Below are positions 20,512 to 34,484 of a DNA stretch of 64,000 nt, piece after piece (position 1 is the first letter of the stretch; each line of letters opens with the position of its first letter). The translations under genes were made by a program, and so were the position numbers. Below the pieces are notes generated by a model. The model did not search any database and had not been told where the DNA came from. It saw nothing but the letters and a program-made list of their open reading frames with translations. This DNA is from Cupriavidus basilensis (lineage in GTDB: Bacteria; Pseudomonadota; Gammaproteobacteria; Burkholderiales; Burkholderiaceae): contig NZ_BBQM01000011.1 in NCBI RefSeq assembly GCF_000876015.1, forward strand, positions 186,001-250,000, in the 5' to 3' direction.

Positions 20512-20517
20512 ATTATA
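20512..20517 (-). promoter_or_regulatory. -10 element for the helicase gene
   Basis: Perfect TATAAT on the minus strand in the context TTTCTTTCTGCTATAATCCGC; the -35 is weak. It places the start near 20505. Confidence 0.6.
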
Positions 20518-20630
20518 GCAGAAAGAAAAGTAGTTTGTTGCGCTGCGATAGGAATCGTCCCTGTGGACGGCGCGCGCCGGGTGCGCCGCGTGGCACTTCC
20601 CGCCGGAGTACGGCCGCGCACGCCGGGAAG

Positions 20631-20658
20631 TTGCATCCGCCGGTCGCCTGCCTATACT
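20631..20658 (+). promoter_or_regulatory. Sigma-70 promoter of the unassigned structured RNA
   Basis: TTGCAT (20631-20636) and TATACT (20653-20658) with a 16-bp spacer; start expected near 20665. Confidence 0.65.
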
Positions 20659-20664
20659 GAATCC

Positions 20665-20938
20665 GTCGGGCACACCGAAGCCCGGCAAGGTAGCGGACTC
20701 GAGCATACCGCTGACCTTCCGCGGCGCTTGCTTTAAGCGCTGCTCGCCGCTGGTATCGCGGCAGTCGGCGTCACTGCCAGTATTCCTTCGCCTCTCCGGG
20801 TGGTCCGGAGGGACGTCCGCGTCATGGGCGGAATCATGGGGATCCTGCGTGCACGACTGTTTGCCGGGATAACGCCGATGTGACCAGGAAGGTCCGGACC
20901 GTCCGCAACCGGCCCGCCAGCAGACTGGCGGGCTTTTT
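20665..20938 (+). ncRNA. Candidate structured RNA of unknown family, about 275 nt, possibly with a 19-codon ORF
   Basis: A short unit with its own promoter and a strong terminator but no normal gene. It is full of hairpins: TCGGGC/GCCCGG near 20666, AAGGTAGCGG/CCGCTGACCTT near 20687-20718 with one bulge, GCGCTT/AAGCGC near 20724, and CTCCGG/CCGGAG at 20793-20809. The one plausible frame runs 20824-20883 and encodes MGGIMGILRARLFAGITPM, a hydrophobic basic peptide with GGAGG 12 bases upstream. It does not resemble tmRNA, RNase P RNA, SRP RNA or a convincing 6S RNA. It may be a regulatory RNA, a small-peptide mRNA, or both. It lies just upstream of tRNA-Arg. Confidence 0.5.
20912..20938 (+). 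terminator. Rho-independent terminator of the structured RNA
   Basis: GCCCGCCAG-CAGA-CTGGCGGGC followed by T5. Confidence 0.93.
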
Positions 20939-20975
20939 CGTTTCCGGGCGCGCATTTCGCCACGCCGCGCCCGTC

Positions 20976-21001
20976 TTGCGCCGTGCGGTTTTTGATATAC
21001 T
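20976..21001 (+). promoter_or_regulatory. Likely tRNA-Arg promoter
   Basis: TTGCGC (20976-20981) and TATACT (20996-21001); the 14-bp spacer is short. The mature tRNA starts 62 bp downstream, within a GC-rich leader. Confidence 0.45.
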
Positions 21002-21063
21002 CCGGGCCTGCTCCCGGAGCGGCGCCGTCCAGGCGCCGCGCTTGCTTCCGCGGGGTCTATCCG

Positions 21064-21138
21064 CTCGCCGTAGTTCAATGGATAGAACGAGCGCCTCCTA
21101 AGCGCTAGATACAGGTTCGATTCCTGTCGGCGGGACCA
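21064..21138 (+). tRNA. tRNA-Arg (anticodon CCU)
   Basis: 75-nt cloverleaf: acceptor CTCGCCG/CGGCGGG with one T-G pair, D stem GTTC/GAAC, anticodon stem AGCGC/GCGCT with loop CTCCTAA (anticodon CCT), four-base variable loop, T stem ACAGG/CCTGT with loop TTCGATT, discriminator A and encoded CCA. It reads the rare AGG codon. No integrase or duplicated 3' end is seen beside it. Confidence 0.97.
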
Positions 21139-21197
21139 GCGCAACGCTGGTTCTACGCGGTCCGCGGGGATGCCACCGATTCAAGCCCGCGCGCCGC

Positions 21198-21530
21198 TCA
21201 ATGCGCCCCCGTCTTCGAAAACAACTGGATCACCGCCACCCCCGCCACGATCAGGCCGATGCCGAGCCATGCGGCGAGGTCGGGGATCTGCCGGTACAGC
21301 ACGCTGGCGATCAGCGTGACCATCACGATGCCGGCGCCGCACCAGATGGCGTAGGCGATGCCGACCGGCACGGTCTTCATGACCTGCATCAGCAGGACGA
21401 AGGCGGCGACGTAGCCGGCCACCACCAGCAGGCTGGGCCACAGGCGGGTGAAGTTCTCGGAGGCCTTGAGGCTGCTGGTGGCAATGACTTCGGCCATGAT
21501 GGCGAGGGCCAGGAGGGCGTAGCTGTTCAT
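21198..21530 (-). CDS. Small multidrug resistance (EmrE-type) transporter
   Basis: 110-residue four-helix SMR protein. The essential membrane Glu is E14 (MNSYALLALAIMAEVIATS), followed by FTRLWPSLL and PVGIAYAIWCGAGIV, closely matching EmrE including a C-terminal His. EmrE-type proteins exchange protons for hydrophobic cations as antiparallel dimers; the sequence fits EmrE/Qac better than the guanidinium exporter subgroup. The ATG at 21528-21530 gives the standard N-terminus. Monocistronic, convergent with the tRNA. Confidence 0.9.
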   Translation of the reverse strand: MNSYALLALAIMAEVIATSSLKASENFTRLWPSLLVVAGYVAAFVLLMQVMKTVPVGIAYAIWCGAGIVMVTLIASVLYRQIPDLAAWLGIGLIVAGVAVIQLFSKTGAH

Positions 21531-21797
21531 CGGTCGGGTTTCCTGCATTGGCTGCACGCCGGGTGCGTATTTTCCCACACGCGCGGCGCGCGCCGGCCGG
21601 CGGCAGGGCGAGGGCCGGTGCGCGTGCCGGGTTTTTGATACCCCTCTTATGGGTGGTTGTTTGACGATGACTTGCGGCCTTCAATCGCTGATAAAGCCCC
21701 TTAGAGGGTCTGCAGGATCGCGGTAGTGCCCGACCAGCCGGCAGCATGACAAAGCCGGCGGCGGGCGAGTTGTTGGGAAGTCTCTAGGGGGAGCGCC

Positions 21798-22292
21798 ATG
21801 AAAGGCGACGAGGAGTTGCAGACCGTCTGGCCGCAAGGGGATGGCGTGGCGGCGGGGCAGGCGGTCTGGCAGAACACGATCGCGGCGGCGGATGTCGCGC
21901 TGGAGGAAGCGTCCCGCATCCAGCGCGGCGTGCAGCACAACCTGCGCCTGCAGCAGGAGGTCCGCGCGCTGCGCGAGGAGCTGCGCAAGGCGCATACCGA
22001 GCTGGACCGCTACCGCGGCATGCATGCGCGCGTGGTGGTGGGCATGCGGCAGCTCGAGGAGGACAACGCCGGCGAGGTCAGCCGGCTGCGCGCCGAGAGC
22101 GAGATGCTGATGGTGCGCCACCGGGTCTACAAGCTGCTGGCCGAGCACTACGCGCTGACCGCGCTGCGTTTCGATCCCACCGTCTTCGCCGAGCACCGCG
22201 ACCGCGTGCTGCAGCACATTCTCTTCCAGCGCCGCAAGGGCGCGCCGCTGTCGGGCATCGGCGCCGCCGACATCGGTTTCCTGCTGTTGTAA
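21798..22292 (+). CDS. Conserved hypothetical protein with central coiled coil
   Basis: 164-residue soluble protein not assigned to a known family. Residues about 38-100 form a strongly predicted coiled coil (RLQQEVRALREELRKAHTEL); the C-terminal third is hydrophobic-mixed and ends FLLL. AGGGGGAG precedes the ATG. Its stop is 4 bp from the convergent benE stop. Codon use matches core genes, so it is likely real and resident. Confidence 0.6.
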   Translation: MKGDEELQTVWPQGDGVAAGQAVWQNTIAAADVALEEASRIQRGVQHNLRLQQEVRALREELRKAHTELDRYRGMHARVVVGMRQLEEDNAGEVSRLRAESEMLMVRHRVYKLLAEHYALTALRFDPTVFAEHRDRVLQHILFQRRKGAPLSGIGAADIGFLLL

Positions 22293-22296
22293 CGAC

Positions 22297-23490
22297 TCAG
22301 CCGCCCGCGGGCGCCGCGCGCGGGCGCAGCACCACCAGCGCCAGCATGCCGCCCACCACGCCCCAGAAGGCCGAGCCCACCCCGGCCAGGGTCATGCCGG
22401 AGGCGGTGATCATGAAGGTCAGCAGGGCCGCGTCGCGTTCGGCCGGGGTCTGCATGGCCGTGGTCAGCCCGCTGGCGATGGAGCCGAGCAGGGCGAAGGC
22501 GGCCACCGCCACCACCAGCGCCTTGGGAAAGGCGGCGAACAGCGCCGCGATGCTGGCGGCCAGCAGCCCCGCCACCAGGTAGCCGATGCCGCAGACCACG
22601 GCCGCCGTGTAGCGGCGGTTGCGGTCGGGGTCGGCCTGCGCGCCGGTGCAGATCGCCGCGGTGATCGCGGCGAGGTTGATGCCGTGCGAGCCGAACGGCG
22701 CCAGCAGCGCGGAGGCGATGCCGGTCACGGTGATCAGCGGCGATGCCGCCACGTGATAGCCGTCCGCGCGCAGCACCGCCAGCCCCGGCACGTTCTGCGA
22801 GGCCAGCGCGACGATGAACAGCGGCACGGCGATGCTGACGAAGGCCGGCAGCGAGAACGCGGGCGTGGTCCATACCGGCGTGGCCAGCGCGAAGTTGAAG
22901 GACTCGAAATGCAGCTGGCCCAGCGCGCCGGCCAGCGCCACGCCGCCGGCCAGCACGCCCGGCACCGCGTAGCGCGGCCACCAGCGCTTGCCGAGCAGGT
23001 AGAGCGCGAACATCACCAGCAGCAGCACGGTCTGCTGCTGGGCCTGCACGAAGACGTCGACGCTGATGCGGAACAGGATGCCGGCCAGCAGCGCGGAGGC
23101 GATGCTGGCCGGCAGCGCGCGCATGAGCTTGTCGAACCAGCCGGTCAGGCCCGCCGCGGTCATCAGCAGCGCCGCCATCAGGAAGGCGCCGATGGCCTCG
23201 GGGTAGGGCACGCCGGGCAGGCTGGCGATCAGCAGCGCGGCGCCGGGCGTGGACCACGCGATGACGACGGGCACGCGCGTGAGCAGCGACAGCCCGATGG
23301 TGGTCACGCCCATGCCGACCGACAGCGCCCAGATCCACGAGGCGACCTGCGCGTCCGACAGGTGCGCGGCCTGGCCGGCCTGGATCATCAGCACCAGCGA
23401 GCTGGTGTAGCCGGTCAGCATGGCGATCAGGCCGGCGACCAGGGCGGAGATGGAAAGATCGGAGAACTTCAGCGGGGCGATAGTTGGCAT
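22297..23490 (-). CDS. benE: Benzoate/H+ symporter, BenE family
   Basis: 397-residue transporter of the BenE family (nucleobase-transporter fold) with about twelve hydrophobic helices. Conserved stretches include GYTSSLVLMIQAG near residue 26 and FGSHGINLAAITAAICTGAQADPDR near 265 (quoted across two segments: FGSHGINLAAI and TGAQADPDR). Members import benzoate with protons. No benzoate-catabolic gene is adjacent, so the substrate could differ. The ATG at 23488-23490 is chosen because the longer open frame crosses a simple-sequence repeat. Confidence 0.85.
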   Translation of the reverse strand: MPTIAPLKFSDLSISALVAGLIAMLTGYTSSLVLMIQAGQAAHLSDAQVASWIWALSVGMGVTTIGLSLLTRVPVVIAWSTPGAALLIASLPGVPYPEAIGAFLMAALLMTAAGLTGWFDKLMRALPASIASALLAGILFRISVDVFVQAQQQTVLLLVMFALYLLGKRWWPRYAVPGVLAGGVALAGALGQLHFESFNFALATPVWTTPAFSLPAFVSIAVPLFIVALASQNVPGLAVLRADGYHVAASPLITVTGIASALLAPFGSHGINLAAITAAICTGAQADPDRNRRYTAAVVCGIGYLVAGLLAASIAALFAAFPKALVVAVAAFALLGSIASGLTTAMQTPAERDAALLTFMITASGMTLAGVGSAFWGVVGGMLALVVLRPRAAPAGG

Positions 23491-23570
23491 GGGCAGCAAT
23501 GCCGCCGGCGCGCGCCGAGGTCGGTGAACCTCCGCGTGGCGCGGCAGCAACAGGAAAGCGGACCGGGAAG

Positions 23571-23625
23571 GCCTGGAAACAGCCGGAAATAGCTGGAAAC
23601 AGCCGGAAGCAGCCGGGGAAACCAG
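23571..23625. repeat. Tandem repeat, ~20-bp unit, about 2.8 copies
   Basis: Imperfect units CTGGAAACAGCCGGAA(A/G) and a degenerate third copy, between benE and the solute-binding protein gene, in the benE leader. Confidence 0.8.
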
Positions 23626-23721
23626 CGTCCGGGCCGCCATCTTCGCACGAGTCCCGCCTTTTGGGTCCGCGGCGCGGCGCCGGCGCTACGTGACGCCACA
23701 CGGCGCGGCGCGGCGGGCCGT

Positions 23722-24687
23722 CTAGTCGGCCACCTTGTCGCTCGGGAACTTGAACGAGTCGCGCAGCAGGTAGCTCATCGGTATGTCCAGGTTGACCCCC
23801 TGCGGCGGGATCGGCGACTGAAACCATTTCTTGTAGAGCTTCTGCGTGTCCTGCGAATAGATCGAGTCGACCATCGCCTTGTCCACCAGGCGCTTGAACT
23901 CGGCGTCGTGGCGCGACAGCATGATGGCGTACGGCTCGATCGTCAGCAGTTCGTTGGTGACGGTATAGCTGGCCGGGTTCCTGGCGTTGGCGCGCAGGCC
24001 GTAGAGCAGCACGTCGTCCATGACGAAGGCGTCGGCCTTGCCCTGCTCGACCATGCCGAAGGCCTCGGCGTGGTCCTTGGCTTCCACCACCTTCAGCTGC
24101 ATCGCGCCCGAGCCGTTGATCTGGCGGATCACCACCAGCGAGGTGGTGCCGGTGGTGGAGACCAGGGTCTTGCCGCGCAGGTCGGCAAGCTTGCGGATGC
24201 CGGAGTCGGTCCTGACCAGCATGCGGATGCCGGCGATGTAGTGCGGGATGGTGAAGGCCACCTGCTCGCGCCGCTCGCGCGTGTTGGTGGTCGAGCCGCA
24301 TTCGAGGTCGGCCTTGCCGTCGACGATGGCGGCGATGCGGTTGGCCGGCGTGACCGGCACGTATTCCACCTTCAGGCCCGGCATCTTCAGCGCGGTGCGC
24401 AGCGAGTCGGCCACGCGCAGGCAGAGGTCGATGGCGTAGCCGTAGGGCTTGCCGTCGGCCACGAACGAGAACGGCACCGAGCTTTCGCGGTGCGCCAGGC
24501 GCAGCACGCCGGTCTGCTGGATGCGCTGCAGCACCGGCGAGGCGGAGGACTGGGCCGCCGCGGGGCGCGCGCCCCCGGCCAGGCACAGCGTCAGGAAAAG
24601 AACGGGCAGGAGAGGCAGCATGCGGCCCCGGGCCGGCGCGCGCGCCGGCCGGGCGTCGCGCGGTTGCTGCGAACGCGGATGGATCAT
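23722..24687 (-). CDS. Amino-acid ABC transporter substrate-binding protein, GltI-like, orphan
   Basis: 321-residue periplasmic binding protein of family 3. A hydrophobic signal segment (residues about 23-45) ends in ARPAAAQ, a likely signal-peptidase site. The mature part carries GVLRLAHRESSVPFSF, ANRIAAIVDGKADLECGSTT and STTGTTSLVVIRQIN, typical of glutamate/aspartate-binding GltI. The first ATG (24687) gives an Arg-rich lead before the signal; the internal ATG at 24621 is a credible alternative (299 aa). No permease or ATPase genes are beside it, so it must use a transporter encoded elsewhere or serve another sensing role. Confidence 0.85.
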   Translation of the reverse strand: MIHPRSQQPRDARPARAPARGRMLPLLPVLFLTLCLAGGARPAAAQSSASPVLQRIQQTGVLRLAHRESSVPFSFVADGKPYGYAIDLCLRVADSLRTALKMPGLKVEYVPVTPANRIAAIVDGKADLECGSTTNTRERREQVAFTIPHYIAGIRMLVRTDSGIRKLADLRGKTLVSTTGTTSLVVIRQINGSGAMQLKVVEAKDHAEAFGMVEQGKADAFVMDDVLLYGLRANARNPASYTVTNELLTIEPYAIMLSRHDAEFKRLVDKAMVDSIYSQDTQKLYKKWFQSPIPPQGVNLDIPMSYLLRDSFKFPSDKVAD

Positions 24688-24788
24688 GGTATTCCCCGTG
24701 CAAAAAAGCTACTGGAACCAGCTTTCGCTGGAAGAAGCACTGGTTGGCGTTGGGTCGCCCGCACCGGTTCTATGCCGGTTCTTCTCTG

Positions 24789-24827
24789 TGTTGCTGCCGT
24801 CTGTTGCTGCCGTCTGTTGCTGCCGTC
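24789..24827. repeat. Exact 13-bp tandem repeat, three copies
   Basis: Three identical units TGTTGCTGCCGTC, about 100 bp upstream of the binding-protein gene. Confidence 0.95.
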
Positions 24828-25373
24828 GTGCCGCGGCTTGCGTGACCGGCGGCCATTGTTTCATGGCCGCATGCGGATCGACAATACGCGCCGCGCGGAG
24901 TGTTGCGCGGCGAGCAACAGCGCACCAAAACGGGGTCCGGAAGCGGCTGCCGGCGCCGCGGCGCACCCGCGGCGAACCTTGCCCGCGGACCCCGCACGCG
25001 GACGCCGCACATGCCCCGGGCTTTCCCTTGGCGGGGCTTTCCCTTACGGATTTGTCCGACTGGAGCGCCGGGAGGGGCCTTGCTATCCTGCATTCGTGCC
25101 TTGCGAGCAGGGCACCGAGGAGAGACTCTTGGGCCCGCGCCAGCGCGGGCCCTTCTTTTTTGCGCGCGCGTTTTTTGCGCGCGCGCCGGCGGGCATCCCC
25201 GGGGCCGCCCGCCGGCGCATGCCACCGGGCGCGCCGCCGCGCTGGTCTACAATGCCGGCTACCCGGCAGGCCGGCGCCCGCGCCCGCGCGCCCGGCAGCG
25301 CCGCCAGTCACCCCGGCGCGCCCGCGCCGGCACGCCTGCCTCCCCCTCTGTCTTTCTTTTCGTATTGCTGCTC
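24828..25373. other. Intergenic region with leader of the ABC-F gene
   Basis: About 550 bp with no convincing gene. It holds GTGCC/GGCAC (25096-25115), a GGAGAG stretch, then the terminator at 25131, and GC-rich sequence up to the Uup-type ATPase start. The arrangement looks like a short terminated RNA or a transcription attenuator. Confidence 0.5.
25131..25161 (+). terminator. Rho-independent terminator upstream of the ABC-F gene
   Basis: GGGCCCGCGC-CA-GCGCGGGCCC followed by TTCTTTTTT, pointing toward the ABC-F gene 210 bp downstream. No protein gene ends here, so it terminates a small RNA or acts as an attenuator. Confidence 0.85.
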
Positions 25374-27290
<1,917 letters not shown>

Positions 27291-27306
27291 GCGCCGCGCG
27301 CGGCCC

Positions 27307-27441
27307 TCAGCCGCACCACGCCAGCACCATATTGGTCAGGTCCACCATGAAGCCCGGCCGCAGGTAGGCCAGGAAGGCCAGCGCCAGCACCGCGGCGGCC
27401 GCCGCGAAGCCGGTTGCGCGCAGGACGGCCGCGCGTGCCAT
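27307..27441 (-). CDS. Small single-pass membrane protein
   Basis: 44 residues with one hydrophobic helix (GFAAAAAVLALAFLAYL) and the end MVDLTNMVLAWCG. Its ATG overlaps the stop codon of the upstream MFS gene (ATGA), which supports translation by coupling. The function is unknown; a role as a small partner of the transporter is only a guess. Confidence 0.6.
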   Translation of the reverse strand: MARAAVLRATGFAAAAAVLALAFLAYLRPGFMVDLTNMVLAWCG

Positions 27442-28676
27442 CACGCCGCCGCCGCCCGCGGGCGCGCGATGGCGTGCTCGCGGATCGGCAGGTTGACCAG
27501 CGCGGCCATCACGCCCAGCCCGATGGCGATCAGCCACACCGTGTCGTAGCTGCCGGTGCGGTCGTAGAGGAAGCCGCCCAGCCACGCGCCCAGGAAGCTG
27601 CCGATCTGGTGCGAGAAGAACACCACGCCGGACAGCATCGACAGATACTGCACGCCGAACACCTGGGCGATGATGCCGTTGGTCAGCGGCACCGTGGACA
27701 GCCACAGGAAGCCCATCAGCGCGGCGAACACCCAGGTGCTGGCGGTGGTGAGCGGCAGCAGCAGGTAGGCGGCGATCACCACCGAGCGCGCGATGTAGAT
27801 GGCCGACAGCAGGTAGCGCTTGGGCATGCGCTGGCCCAGCGCGCCCGCGCTGTAGGTGCCGAACACGTTGAACAGACCGATCAGCGCCAGCGCCACGGTG
27901 GCGATCTTCGGGTCGGCCAGGCCGCGGTCCTTGAGGTAGGGCGCCAGGTGCACGCCGATGAACACCACCTGGAAGCCGCACACGAAGTAGCCCAGCGTCA
28001 GCAGCTGGAAGTTGCGGTTGCCGAAGGCCTCGCGCACGGCCTGGTCGATGGTCTGCTGGAAGCCGCCGGCATGCGCCGCGGCGCGCGGCTCGCGCAGGCT
28101 GAAGGCCAGCGGCAGCATCAGGCAGGCCAGCACCGCCAGCACGAACAGCGCGTTCTGCCAGCCGGCGGCGGAGATCAGCGTCTGCTCGACCGGGATCATC
28201 AGGAACTGCCCGAACGAGCCCGCGGCGGCGGCGATGCCCATCGCCCAGACGCGCTTCTCGGCGCTGGCCACGCGCCCGATCACGCCGTACACCACGCTGT
28301 AGGTGGTGCCCGACTGGGCGAGGCCGATCAGCACGCCGGCGCCCGACGCGAACGCGGTGCCCGAGCCGGCCAGCGCCATCACCAGCAGGCCGGCCAGGTA
28401 GAGCGCCACGCCGGCCAGCATGATGCGCAGCGCGCCGAACTTGTCGGCCAGCGCGCCGGTGAACGGCTGGCTCAGGCCCCACATCAGGTTCTGCAGCGCC
28501 AGCGCGAAGGCGAAGGTCTCGCGGCCCCAGCCGTGGGCCTGGGTGATCGGCAGGTTGAACAGCCCGAAGCCGTGCCGGATGCCCATCGACAGCGTGACCA
28601 GCAGGCCGCCGCAGATCAGCACGGTAGTGAGGGAAAGGGGTTGCCGCCGCGCGGCGTCCTGCGTGGTGTGCTGCAT
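27441..28676 (-). CDS. MFS transporter, OFA/monocarboxylate type
   Basis: 411-residue major facilitator with twelve hydrophobic helices. Conserved stretches include GIRHGFGLFNLPITQAHGWG (loop 1) and GALADKFGALR (the MFS motif A region between helices 2 and 3). This subgroup resembles oxalate/formate and monocarboxylate transporters; the substrate is not clear. The ATG at 28674-28676 is chosen because the earlier in-frame lead is Pro/Arg-rich and not membrane-like. A tiny membrane ORF overlaps its stop. Divergent from parE. Confidence 0.82.
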   Translation of the reverse strand: MQHTTQDAARRQPLSLTTVLICGGLLVTLSMGIRHGFGLFNLPITQAHGWGRETFAFALALQNLMWGLSQPFTGALADKFGALRIMLAGVALYLAGLLVMALAGSGTAFASGAGVLIGLAQSGTTYSVVYGVIGRVASAEKRVWAMGIAAAAGSFGQFLMIPVEQTLISAAGWQNALFVLAVLACLMLPLAFSLREPRAAAHAGGFQQTIDQAVREAFGNRNFQLLTLGYFVCGFQVVFIGVHLAPYLKDRGLADPKIATVALALIGLFNVFGTYSAGALGQRMPKRYLLSAIYIARSVVIAAYLLLPLTTASTWVFAALMGFLWLSTVPLTNGIIAQVFGVQYLSMLSGVVFFSHQIGSFLGAWLGGFLYDRTGSYDTVWLIAIGLGVMAALVNLPIREHAIARPRAAAA

Positions 28677-28991
28677 CTTGGCGTGCGTCTCCTGGCGCGG
28701 TGTGTTGTTCTGGTCTGGTCCCGCCGGCGCGCCTGGCCTCGTCCCGGGCCGCTGGCTGCACCGAAGCGGTGCGGGCAAGTTTAACCCGCATCCGCGCCTC
28801 GCGCCGGGGCCCGCGCCGGCCGTTAATGTGCTCTATCTGTCACGATGGCGGGTGGCGCGCAGGCAATGCGAATGGCGGCGAGAGCGCCGCGCGCTTCCAT
28901 TACAATGCAGGCTGCCCGGCCACCCTGGCTGGCGCGCGGCAACCGCCGCCGCGCCGGGCCTGGCCGAGAATCCCACTAAGCAAGCGACTCC
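28677..28991. other. Divergent regulatory region between the MFS gene and parE
   Basis: No gene is seen. On the plus strand TACAAT at 28901-28906 is a possible parE -10 without a good -35. AGGAGA for the MFS gene lies at about 28688-28693 on the minus strand. Confidence 0.4.
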
Positions 28992-30983
<1,992 letters not shown>

Positions 30984-31022
30984 CGCGGCCCGTTCGAGAC
31001 CAGCAAGACGCGAGGAAAGCCG

Positions 31023-31823
31023 ATGGCGAAGACAAGCAGACCTGACCACAGCGCATGGCGGCGATGGCTCGCCGCCGGCCTGCTGCTGGCCGGCCTGGCG
31101 TGCGCCCCGGCGGCCAACGCGGCGCTGTACGGCTACATCGACGACGACGGCGTGGCGCATTTCTCCGACGAGAAGCTCGACGAGCGCTACACGCTGTTCA
31201 TGAAGAACGGCGGCGAGCTGCGCAGCCCGTCGCTGGGCCGCGCGGGCGCGGCCGACACCGCCGGCGCGGCCGGCGCGCTCGACCTGGAGACGCACAAGCT
31301 CTACCGCTACGTCGTCAACCACCCGAACATCGCCACGGTCGAGCCCATCATCCGCCAGGTGGCGCAGGCGCAGAACGTGGACCCGGCGCTGGTCAAGGCG
31401 GTGATGGCGGTGGAGTCGGGCTTCAATCCCGGCGCGGTCTCGCCCAAGGGCGCGATCGGGCTGATGCAGGTGATCCCCGACACCGGCGCGCGCTTCGGCG
31501 TGGCCGCCGACGCGCGCCGCACGGTGGAGCAGAAGCTGGCCGACCCGCGCATCAACATCTCGGCCGGCGTGCGCTACCTGCGCTGGCTGATGGAGCTGTT
31601 CCCCGGCAACCTGGAACTGGTGCTGGCCGCGTACAACGCGGGCGAGGGCGCGGTGCAGCGCTACAACAACGCGATCCCGCCGTTTCCGGAGACCCGGCAA
31701 TATGTCAGCACGGTGCTGCAGTTCTACCGTTTCTACCGGCCGGGCGGCATGCCGCCCGCCGTGGCCGGCGGCGGCGTGAGCCGCGTGAAGATGGTGATAG
31801 GCGGGCGCCGCAACATGCCCTGA
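31023..31823 (+). CDS. Periplasmic lytic transglycosylase (SLT domain)
   Basis: 266-residue secreted protein. The signal peptide (1-34) ends APAANA. Residues 35-60 (LYGYIDDDGVAHFSDEK) are a DUF4124-like segment. The SLT lysozyme-like fold (about 110-225) has the catalytic Glu in VMAVESGFNPGAVSPKGAIG, then LMQVIPDTGARFGV and LAAYNAGEGAVQRYN. It cleaves peptidoglycan to 1,6-anhydro products. GAGGAAAG precedes the ATG. Its place between parE and parC, spaced by 39 and 87 bp, suggests co-transcription with the topoisomerase genes. Confidence 0.93.
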   Translation: MAKTSRPDHSAWRRWLAAGLLLAGLACAPAANAALYGYIDDDGVAHFSDEKLDERYTLFMKNGGELRSPSLGRAGAADTAGAAGALDLETHKLYRYVVNHPNIATVEPIIRQVAQAQNVDPALVKAVMAVESGFNPGAVSPKGAIGLMQVIPDTGARFGVAADARRTVEQKLADPRINISAGVRYLRWLMELFPGNLELVLAAYNAGEGAVQRYNNAIPPFPETRQYVSTVLQFYRFYRPGGMPPAVAGGGVSRVKMVIGGRRNMP

Positions 31824-31910
31824 CCGCCGCACGCACAACCCGAACGATCGCGCACAACATGCAACCGGCACGCCACGCAGCAGACAGGCGCGCCGTCTTC
31901 TTGCCAATCC

Positions 31911-34259
<2,349 letters not shown>

Positions 34260-34278
34260 GCGCCGGCCCGTTGCATGT

Positions 34279-34322
34279 AGTTCCCGCAGTTCCCGCAGTT
34301 CCCGCAGTTCCTGCAGTTCCCC
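34279..34322. repeat. 9-bp tandem repeat, about 4.9 copies
   Basis: Units AGTTCCCGC (one variant AGTTCCTGC) directly downstream of parC. Confidence 0.95.
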
Positions 34323-34344
34323 TCTCCCGCTCGCGGGAGAGGGG
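34319..34344. repeat. REP-like palindrome, copy 1
   Basis: CCCCTCTCCCG-CTCG-CGGGAGAGGGG, an 11-bp stem. The same core CTCTCCCGC/GCGGGAGAG recurs at 45025-45054. It sits with a second palindrome (34420-34447), forming a two-stem intergenic element. Confidence 0.85.
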
Positions 34345-34419
34345 CAGGGGGAGAGGGCCGGCGGCGCCACGAAGTCCGCGTCCGAGCGGTCCGCCAGCGC
34401 CCGGCCTTCTCCCCCGGCC

Positions 34420-34447
34420 CCGCGCCCGTTGCCTGGGCGCGGGGAGA
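34420..34447. repeat. Second palindrome of the intergenic element
   Basis: CCCCGCGCCC-GTTGCCT-GGGCGCGGGG, flanked by TTCTCC and GGAGAA-type arms, about 65 bp from the first stem. Together they resemble the paired palindromes of intergenic mosaic repeats. Confidence 0.75.
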
Positions 34448-34484
34448 ACCCTCCGATTCTCCGCTTTGCTGCCTGGTCCGAGAC

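Noticed and set aside
20665..20938. Assignment of the structured RNA to 6S RNA, tmRNA, RNase P RNA or SRP RNA
   Set aside because: The hallmark sequences of tmRNA, RNase P and SRP RNA are absent, and the ends do not form the long closing stem of 6S RNA.
21064..21138. tRNA-Arg as the attachment site of an integrated element
   Set aside because: No integrase, composition change or duplicated tRNA 3' end follows; the flanking genes look resident.
34279..34322. CRISPR-like array after parC
   Set aside because: Units are 9 bp, directly abutting and without unique spacers; a simple tandem repeat.
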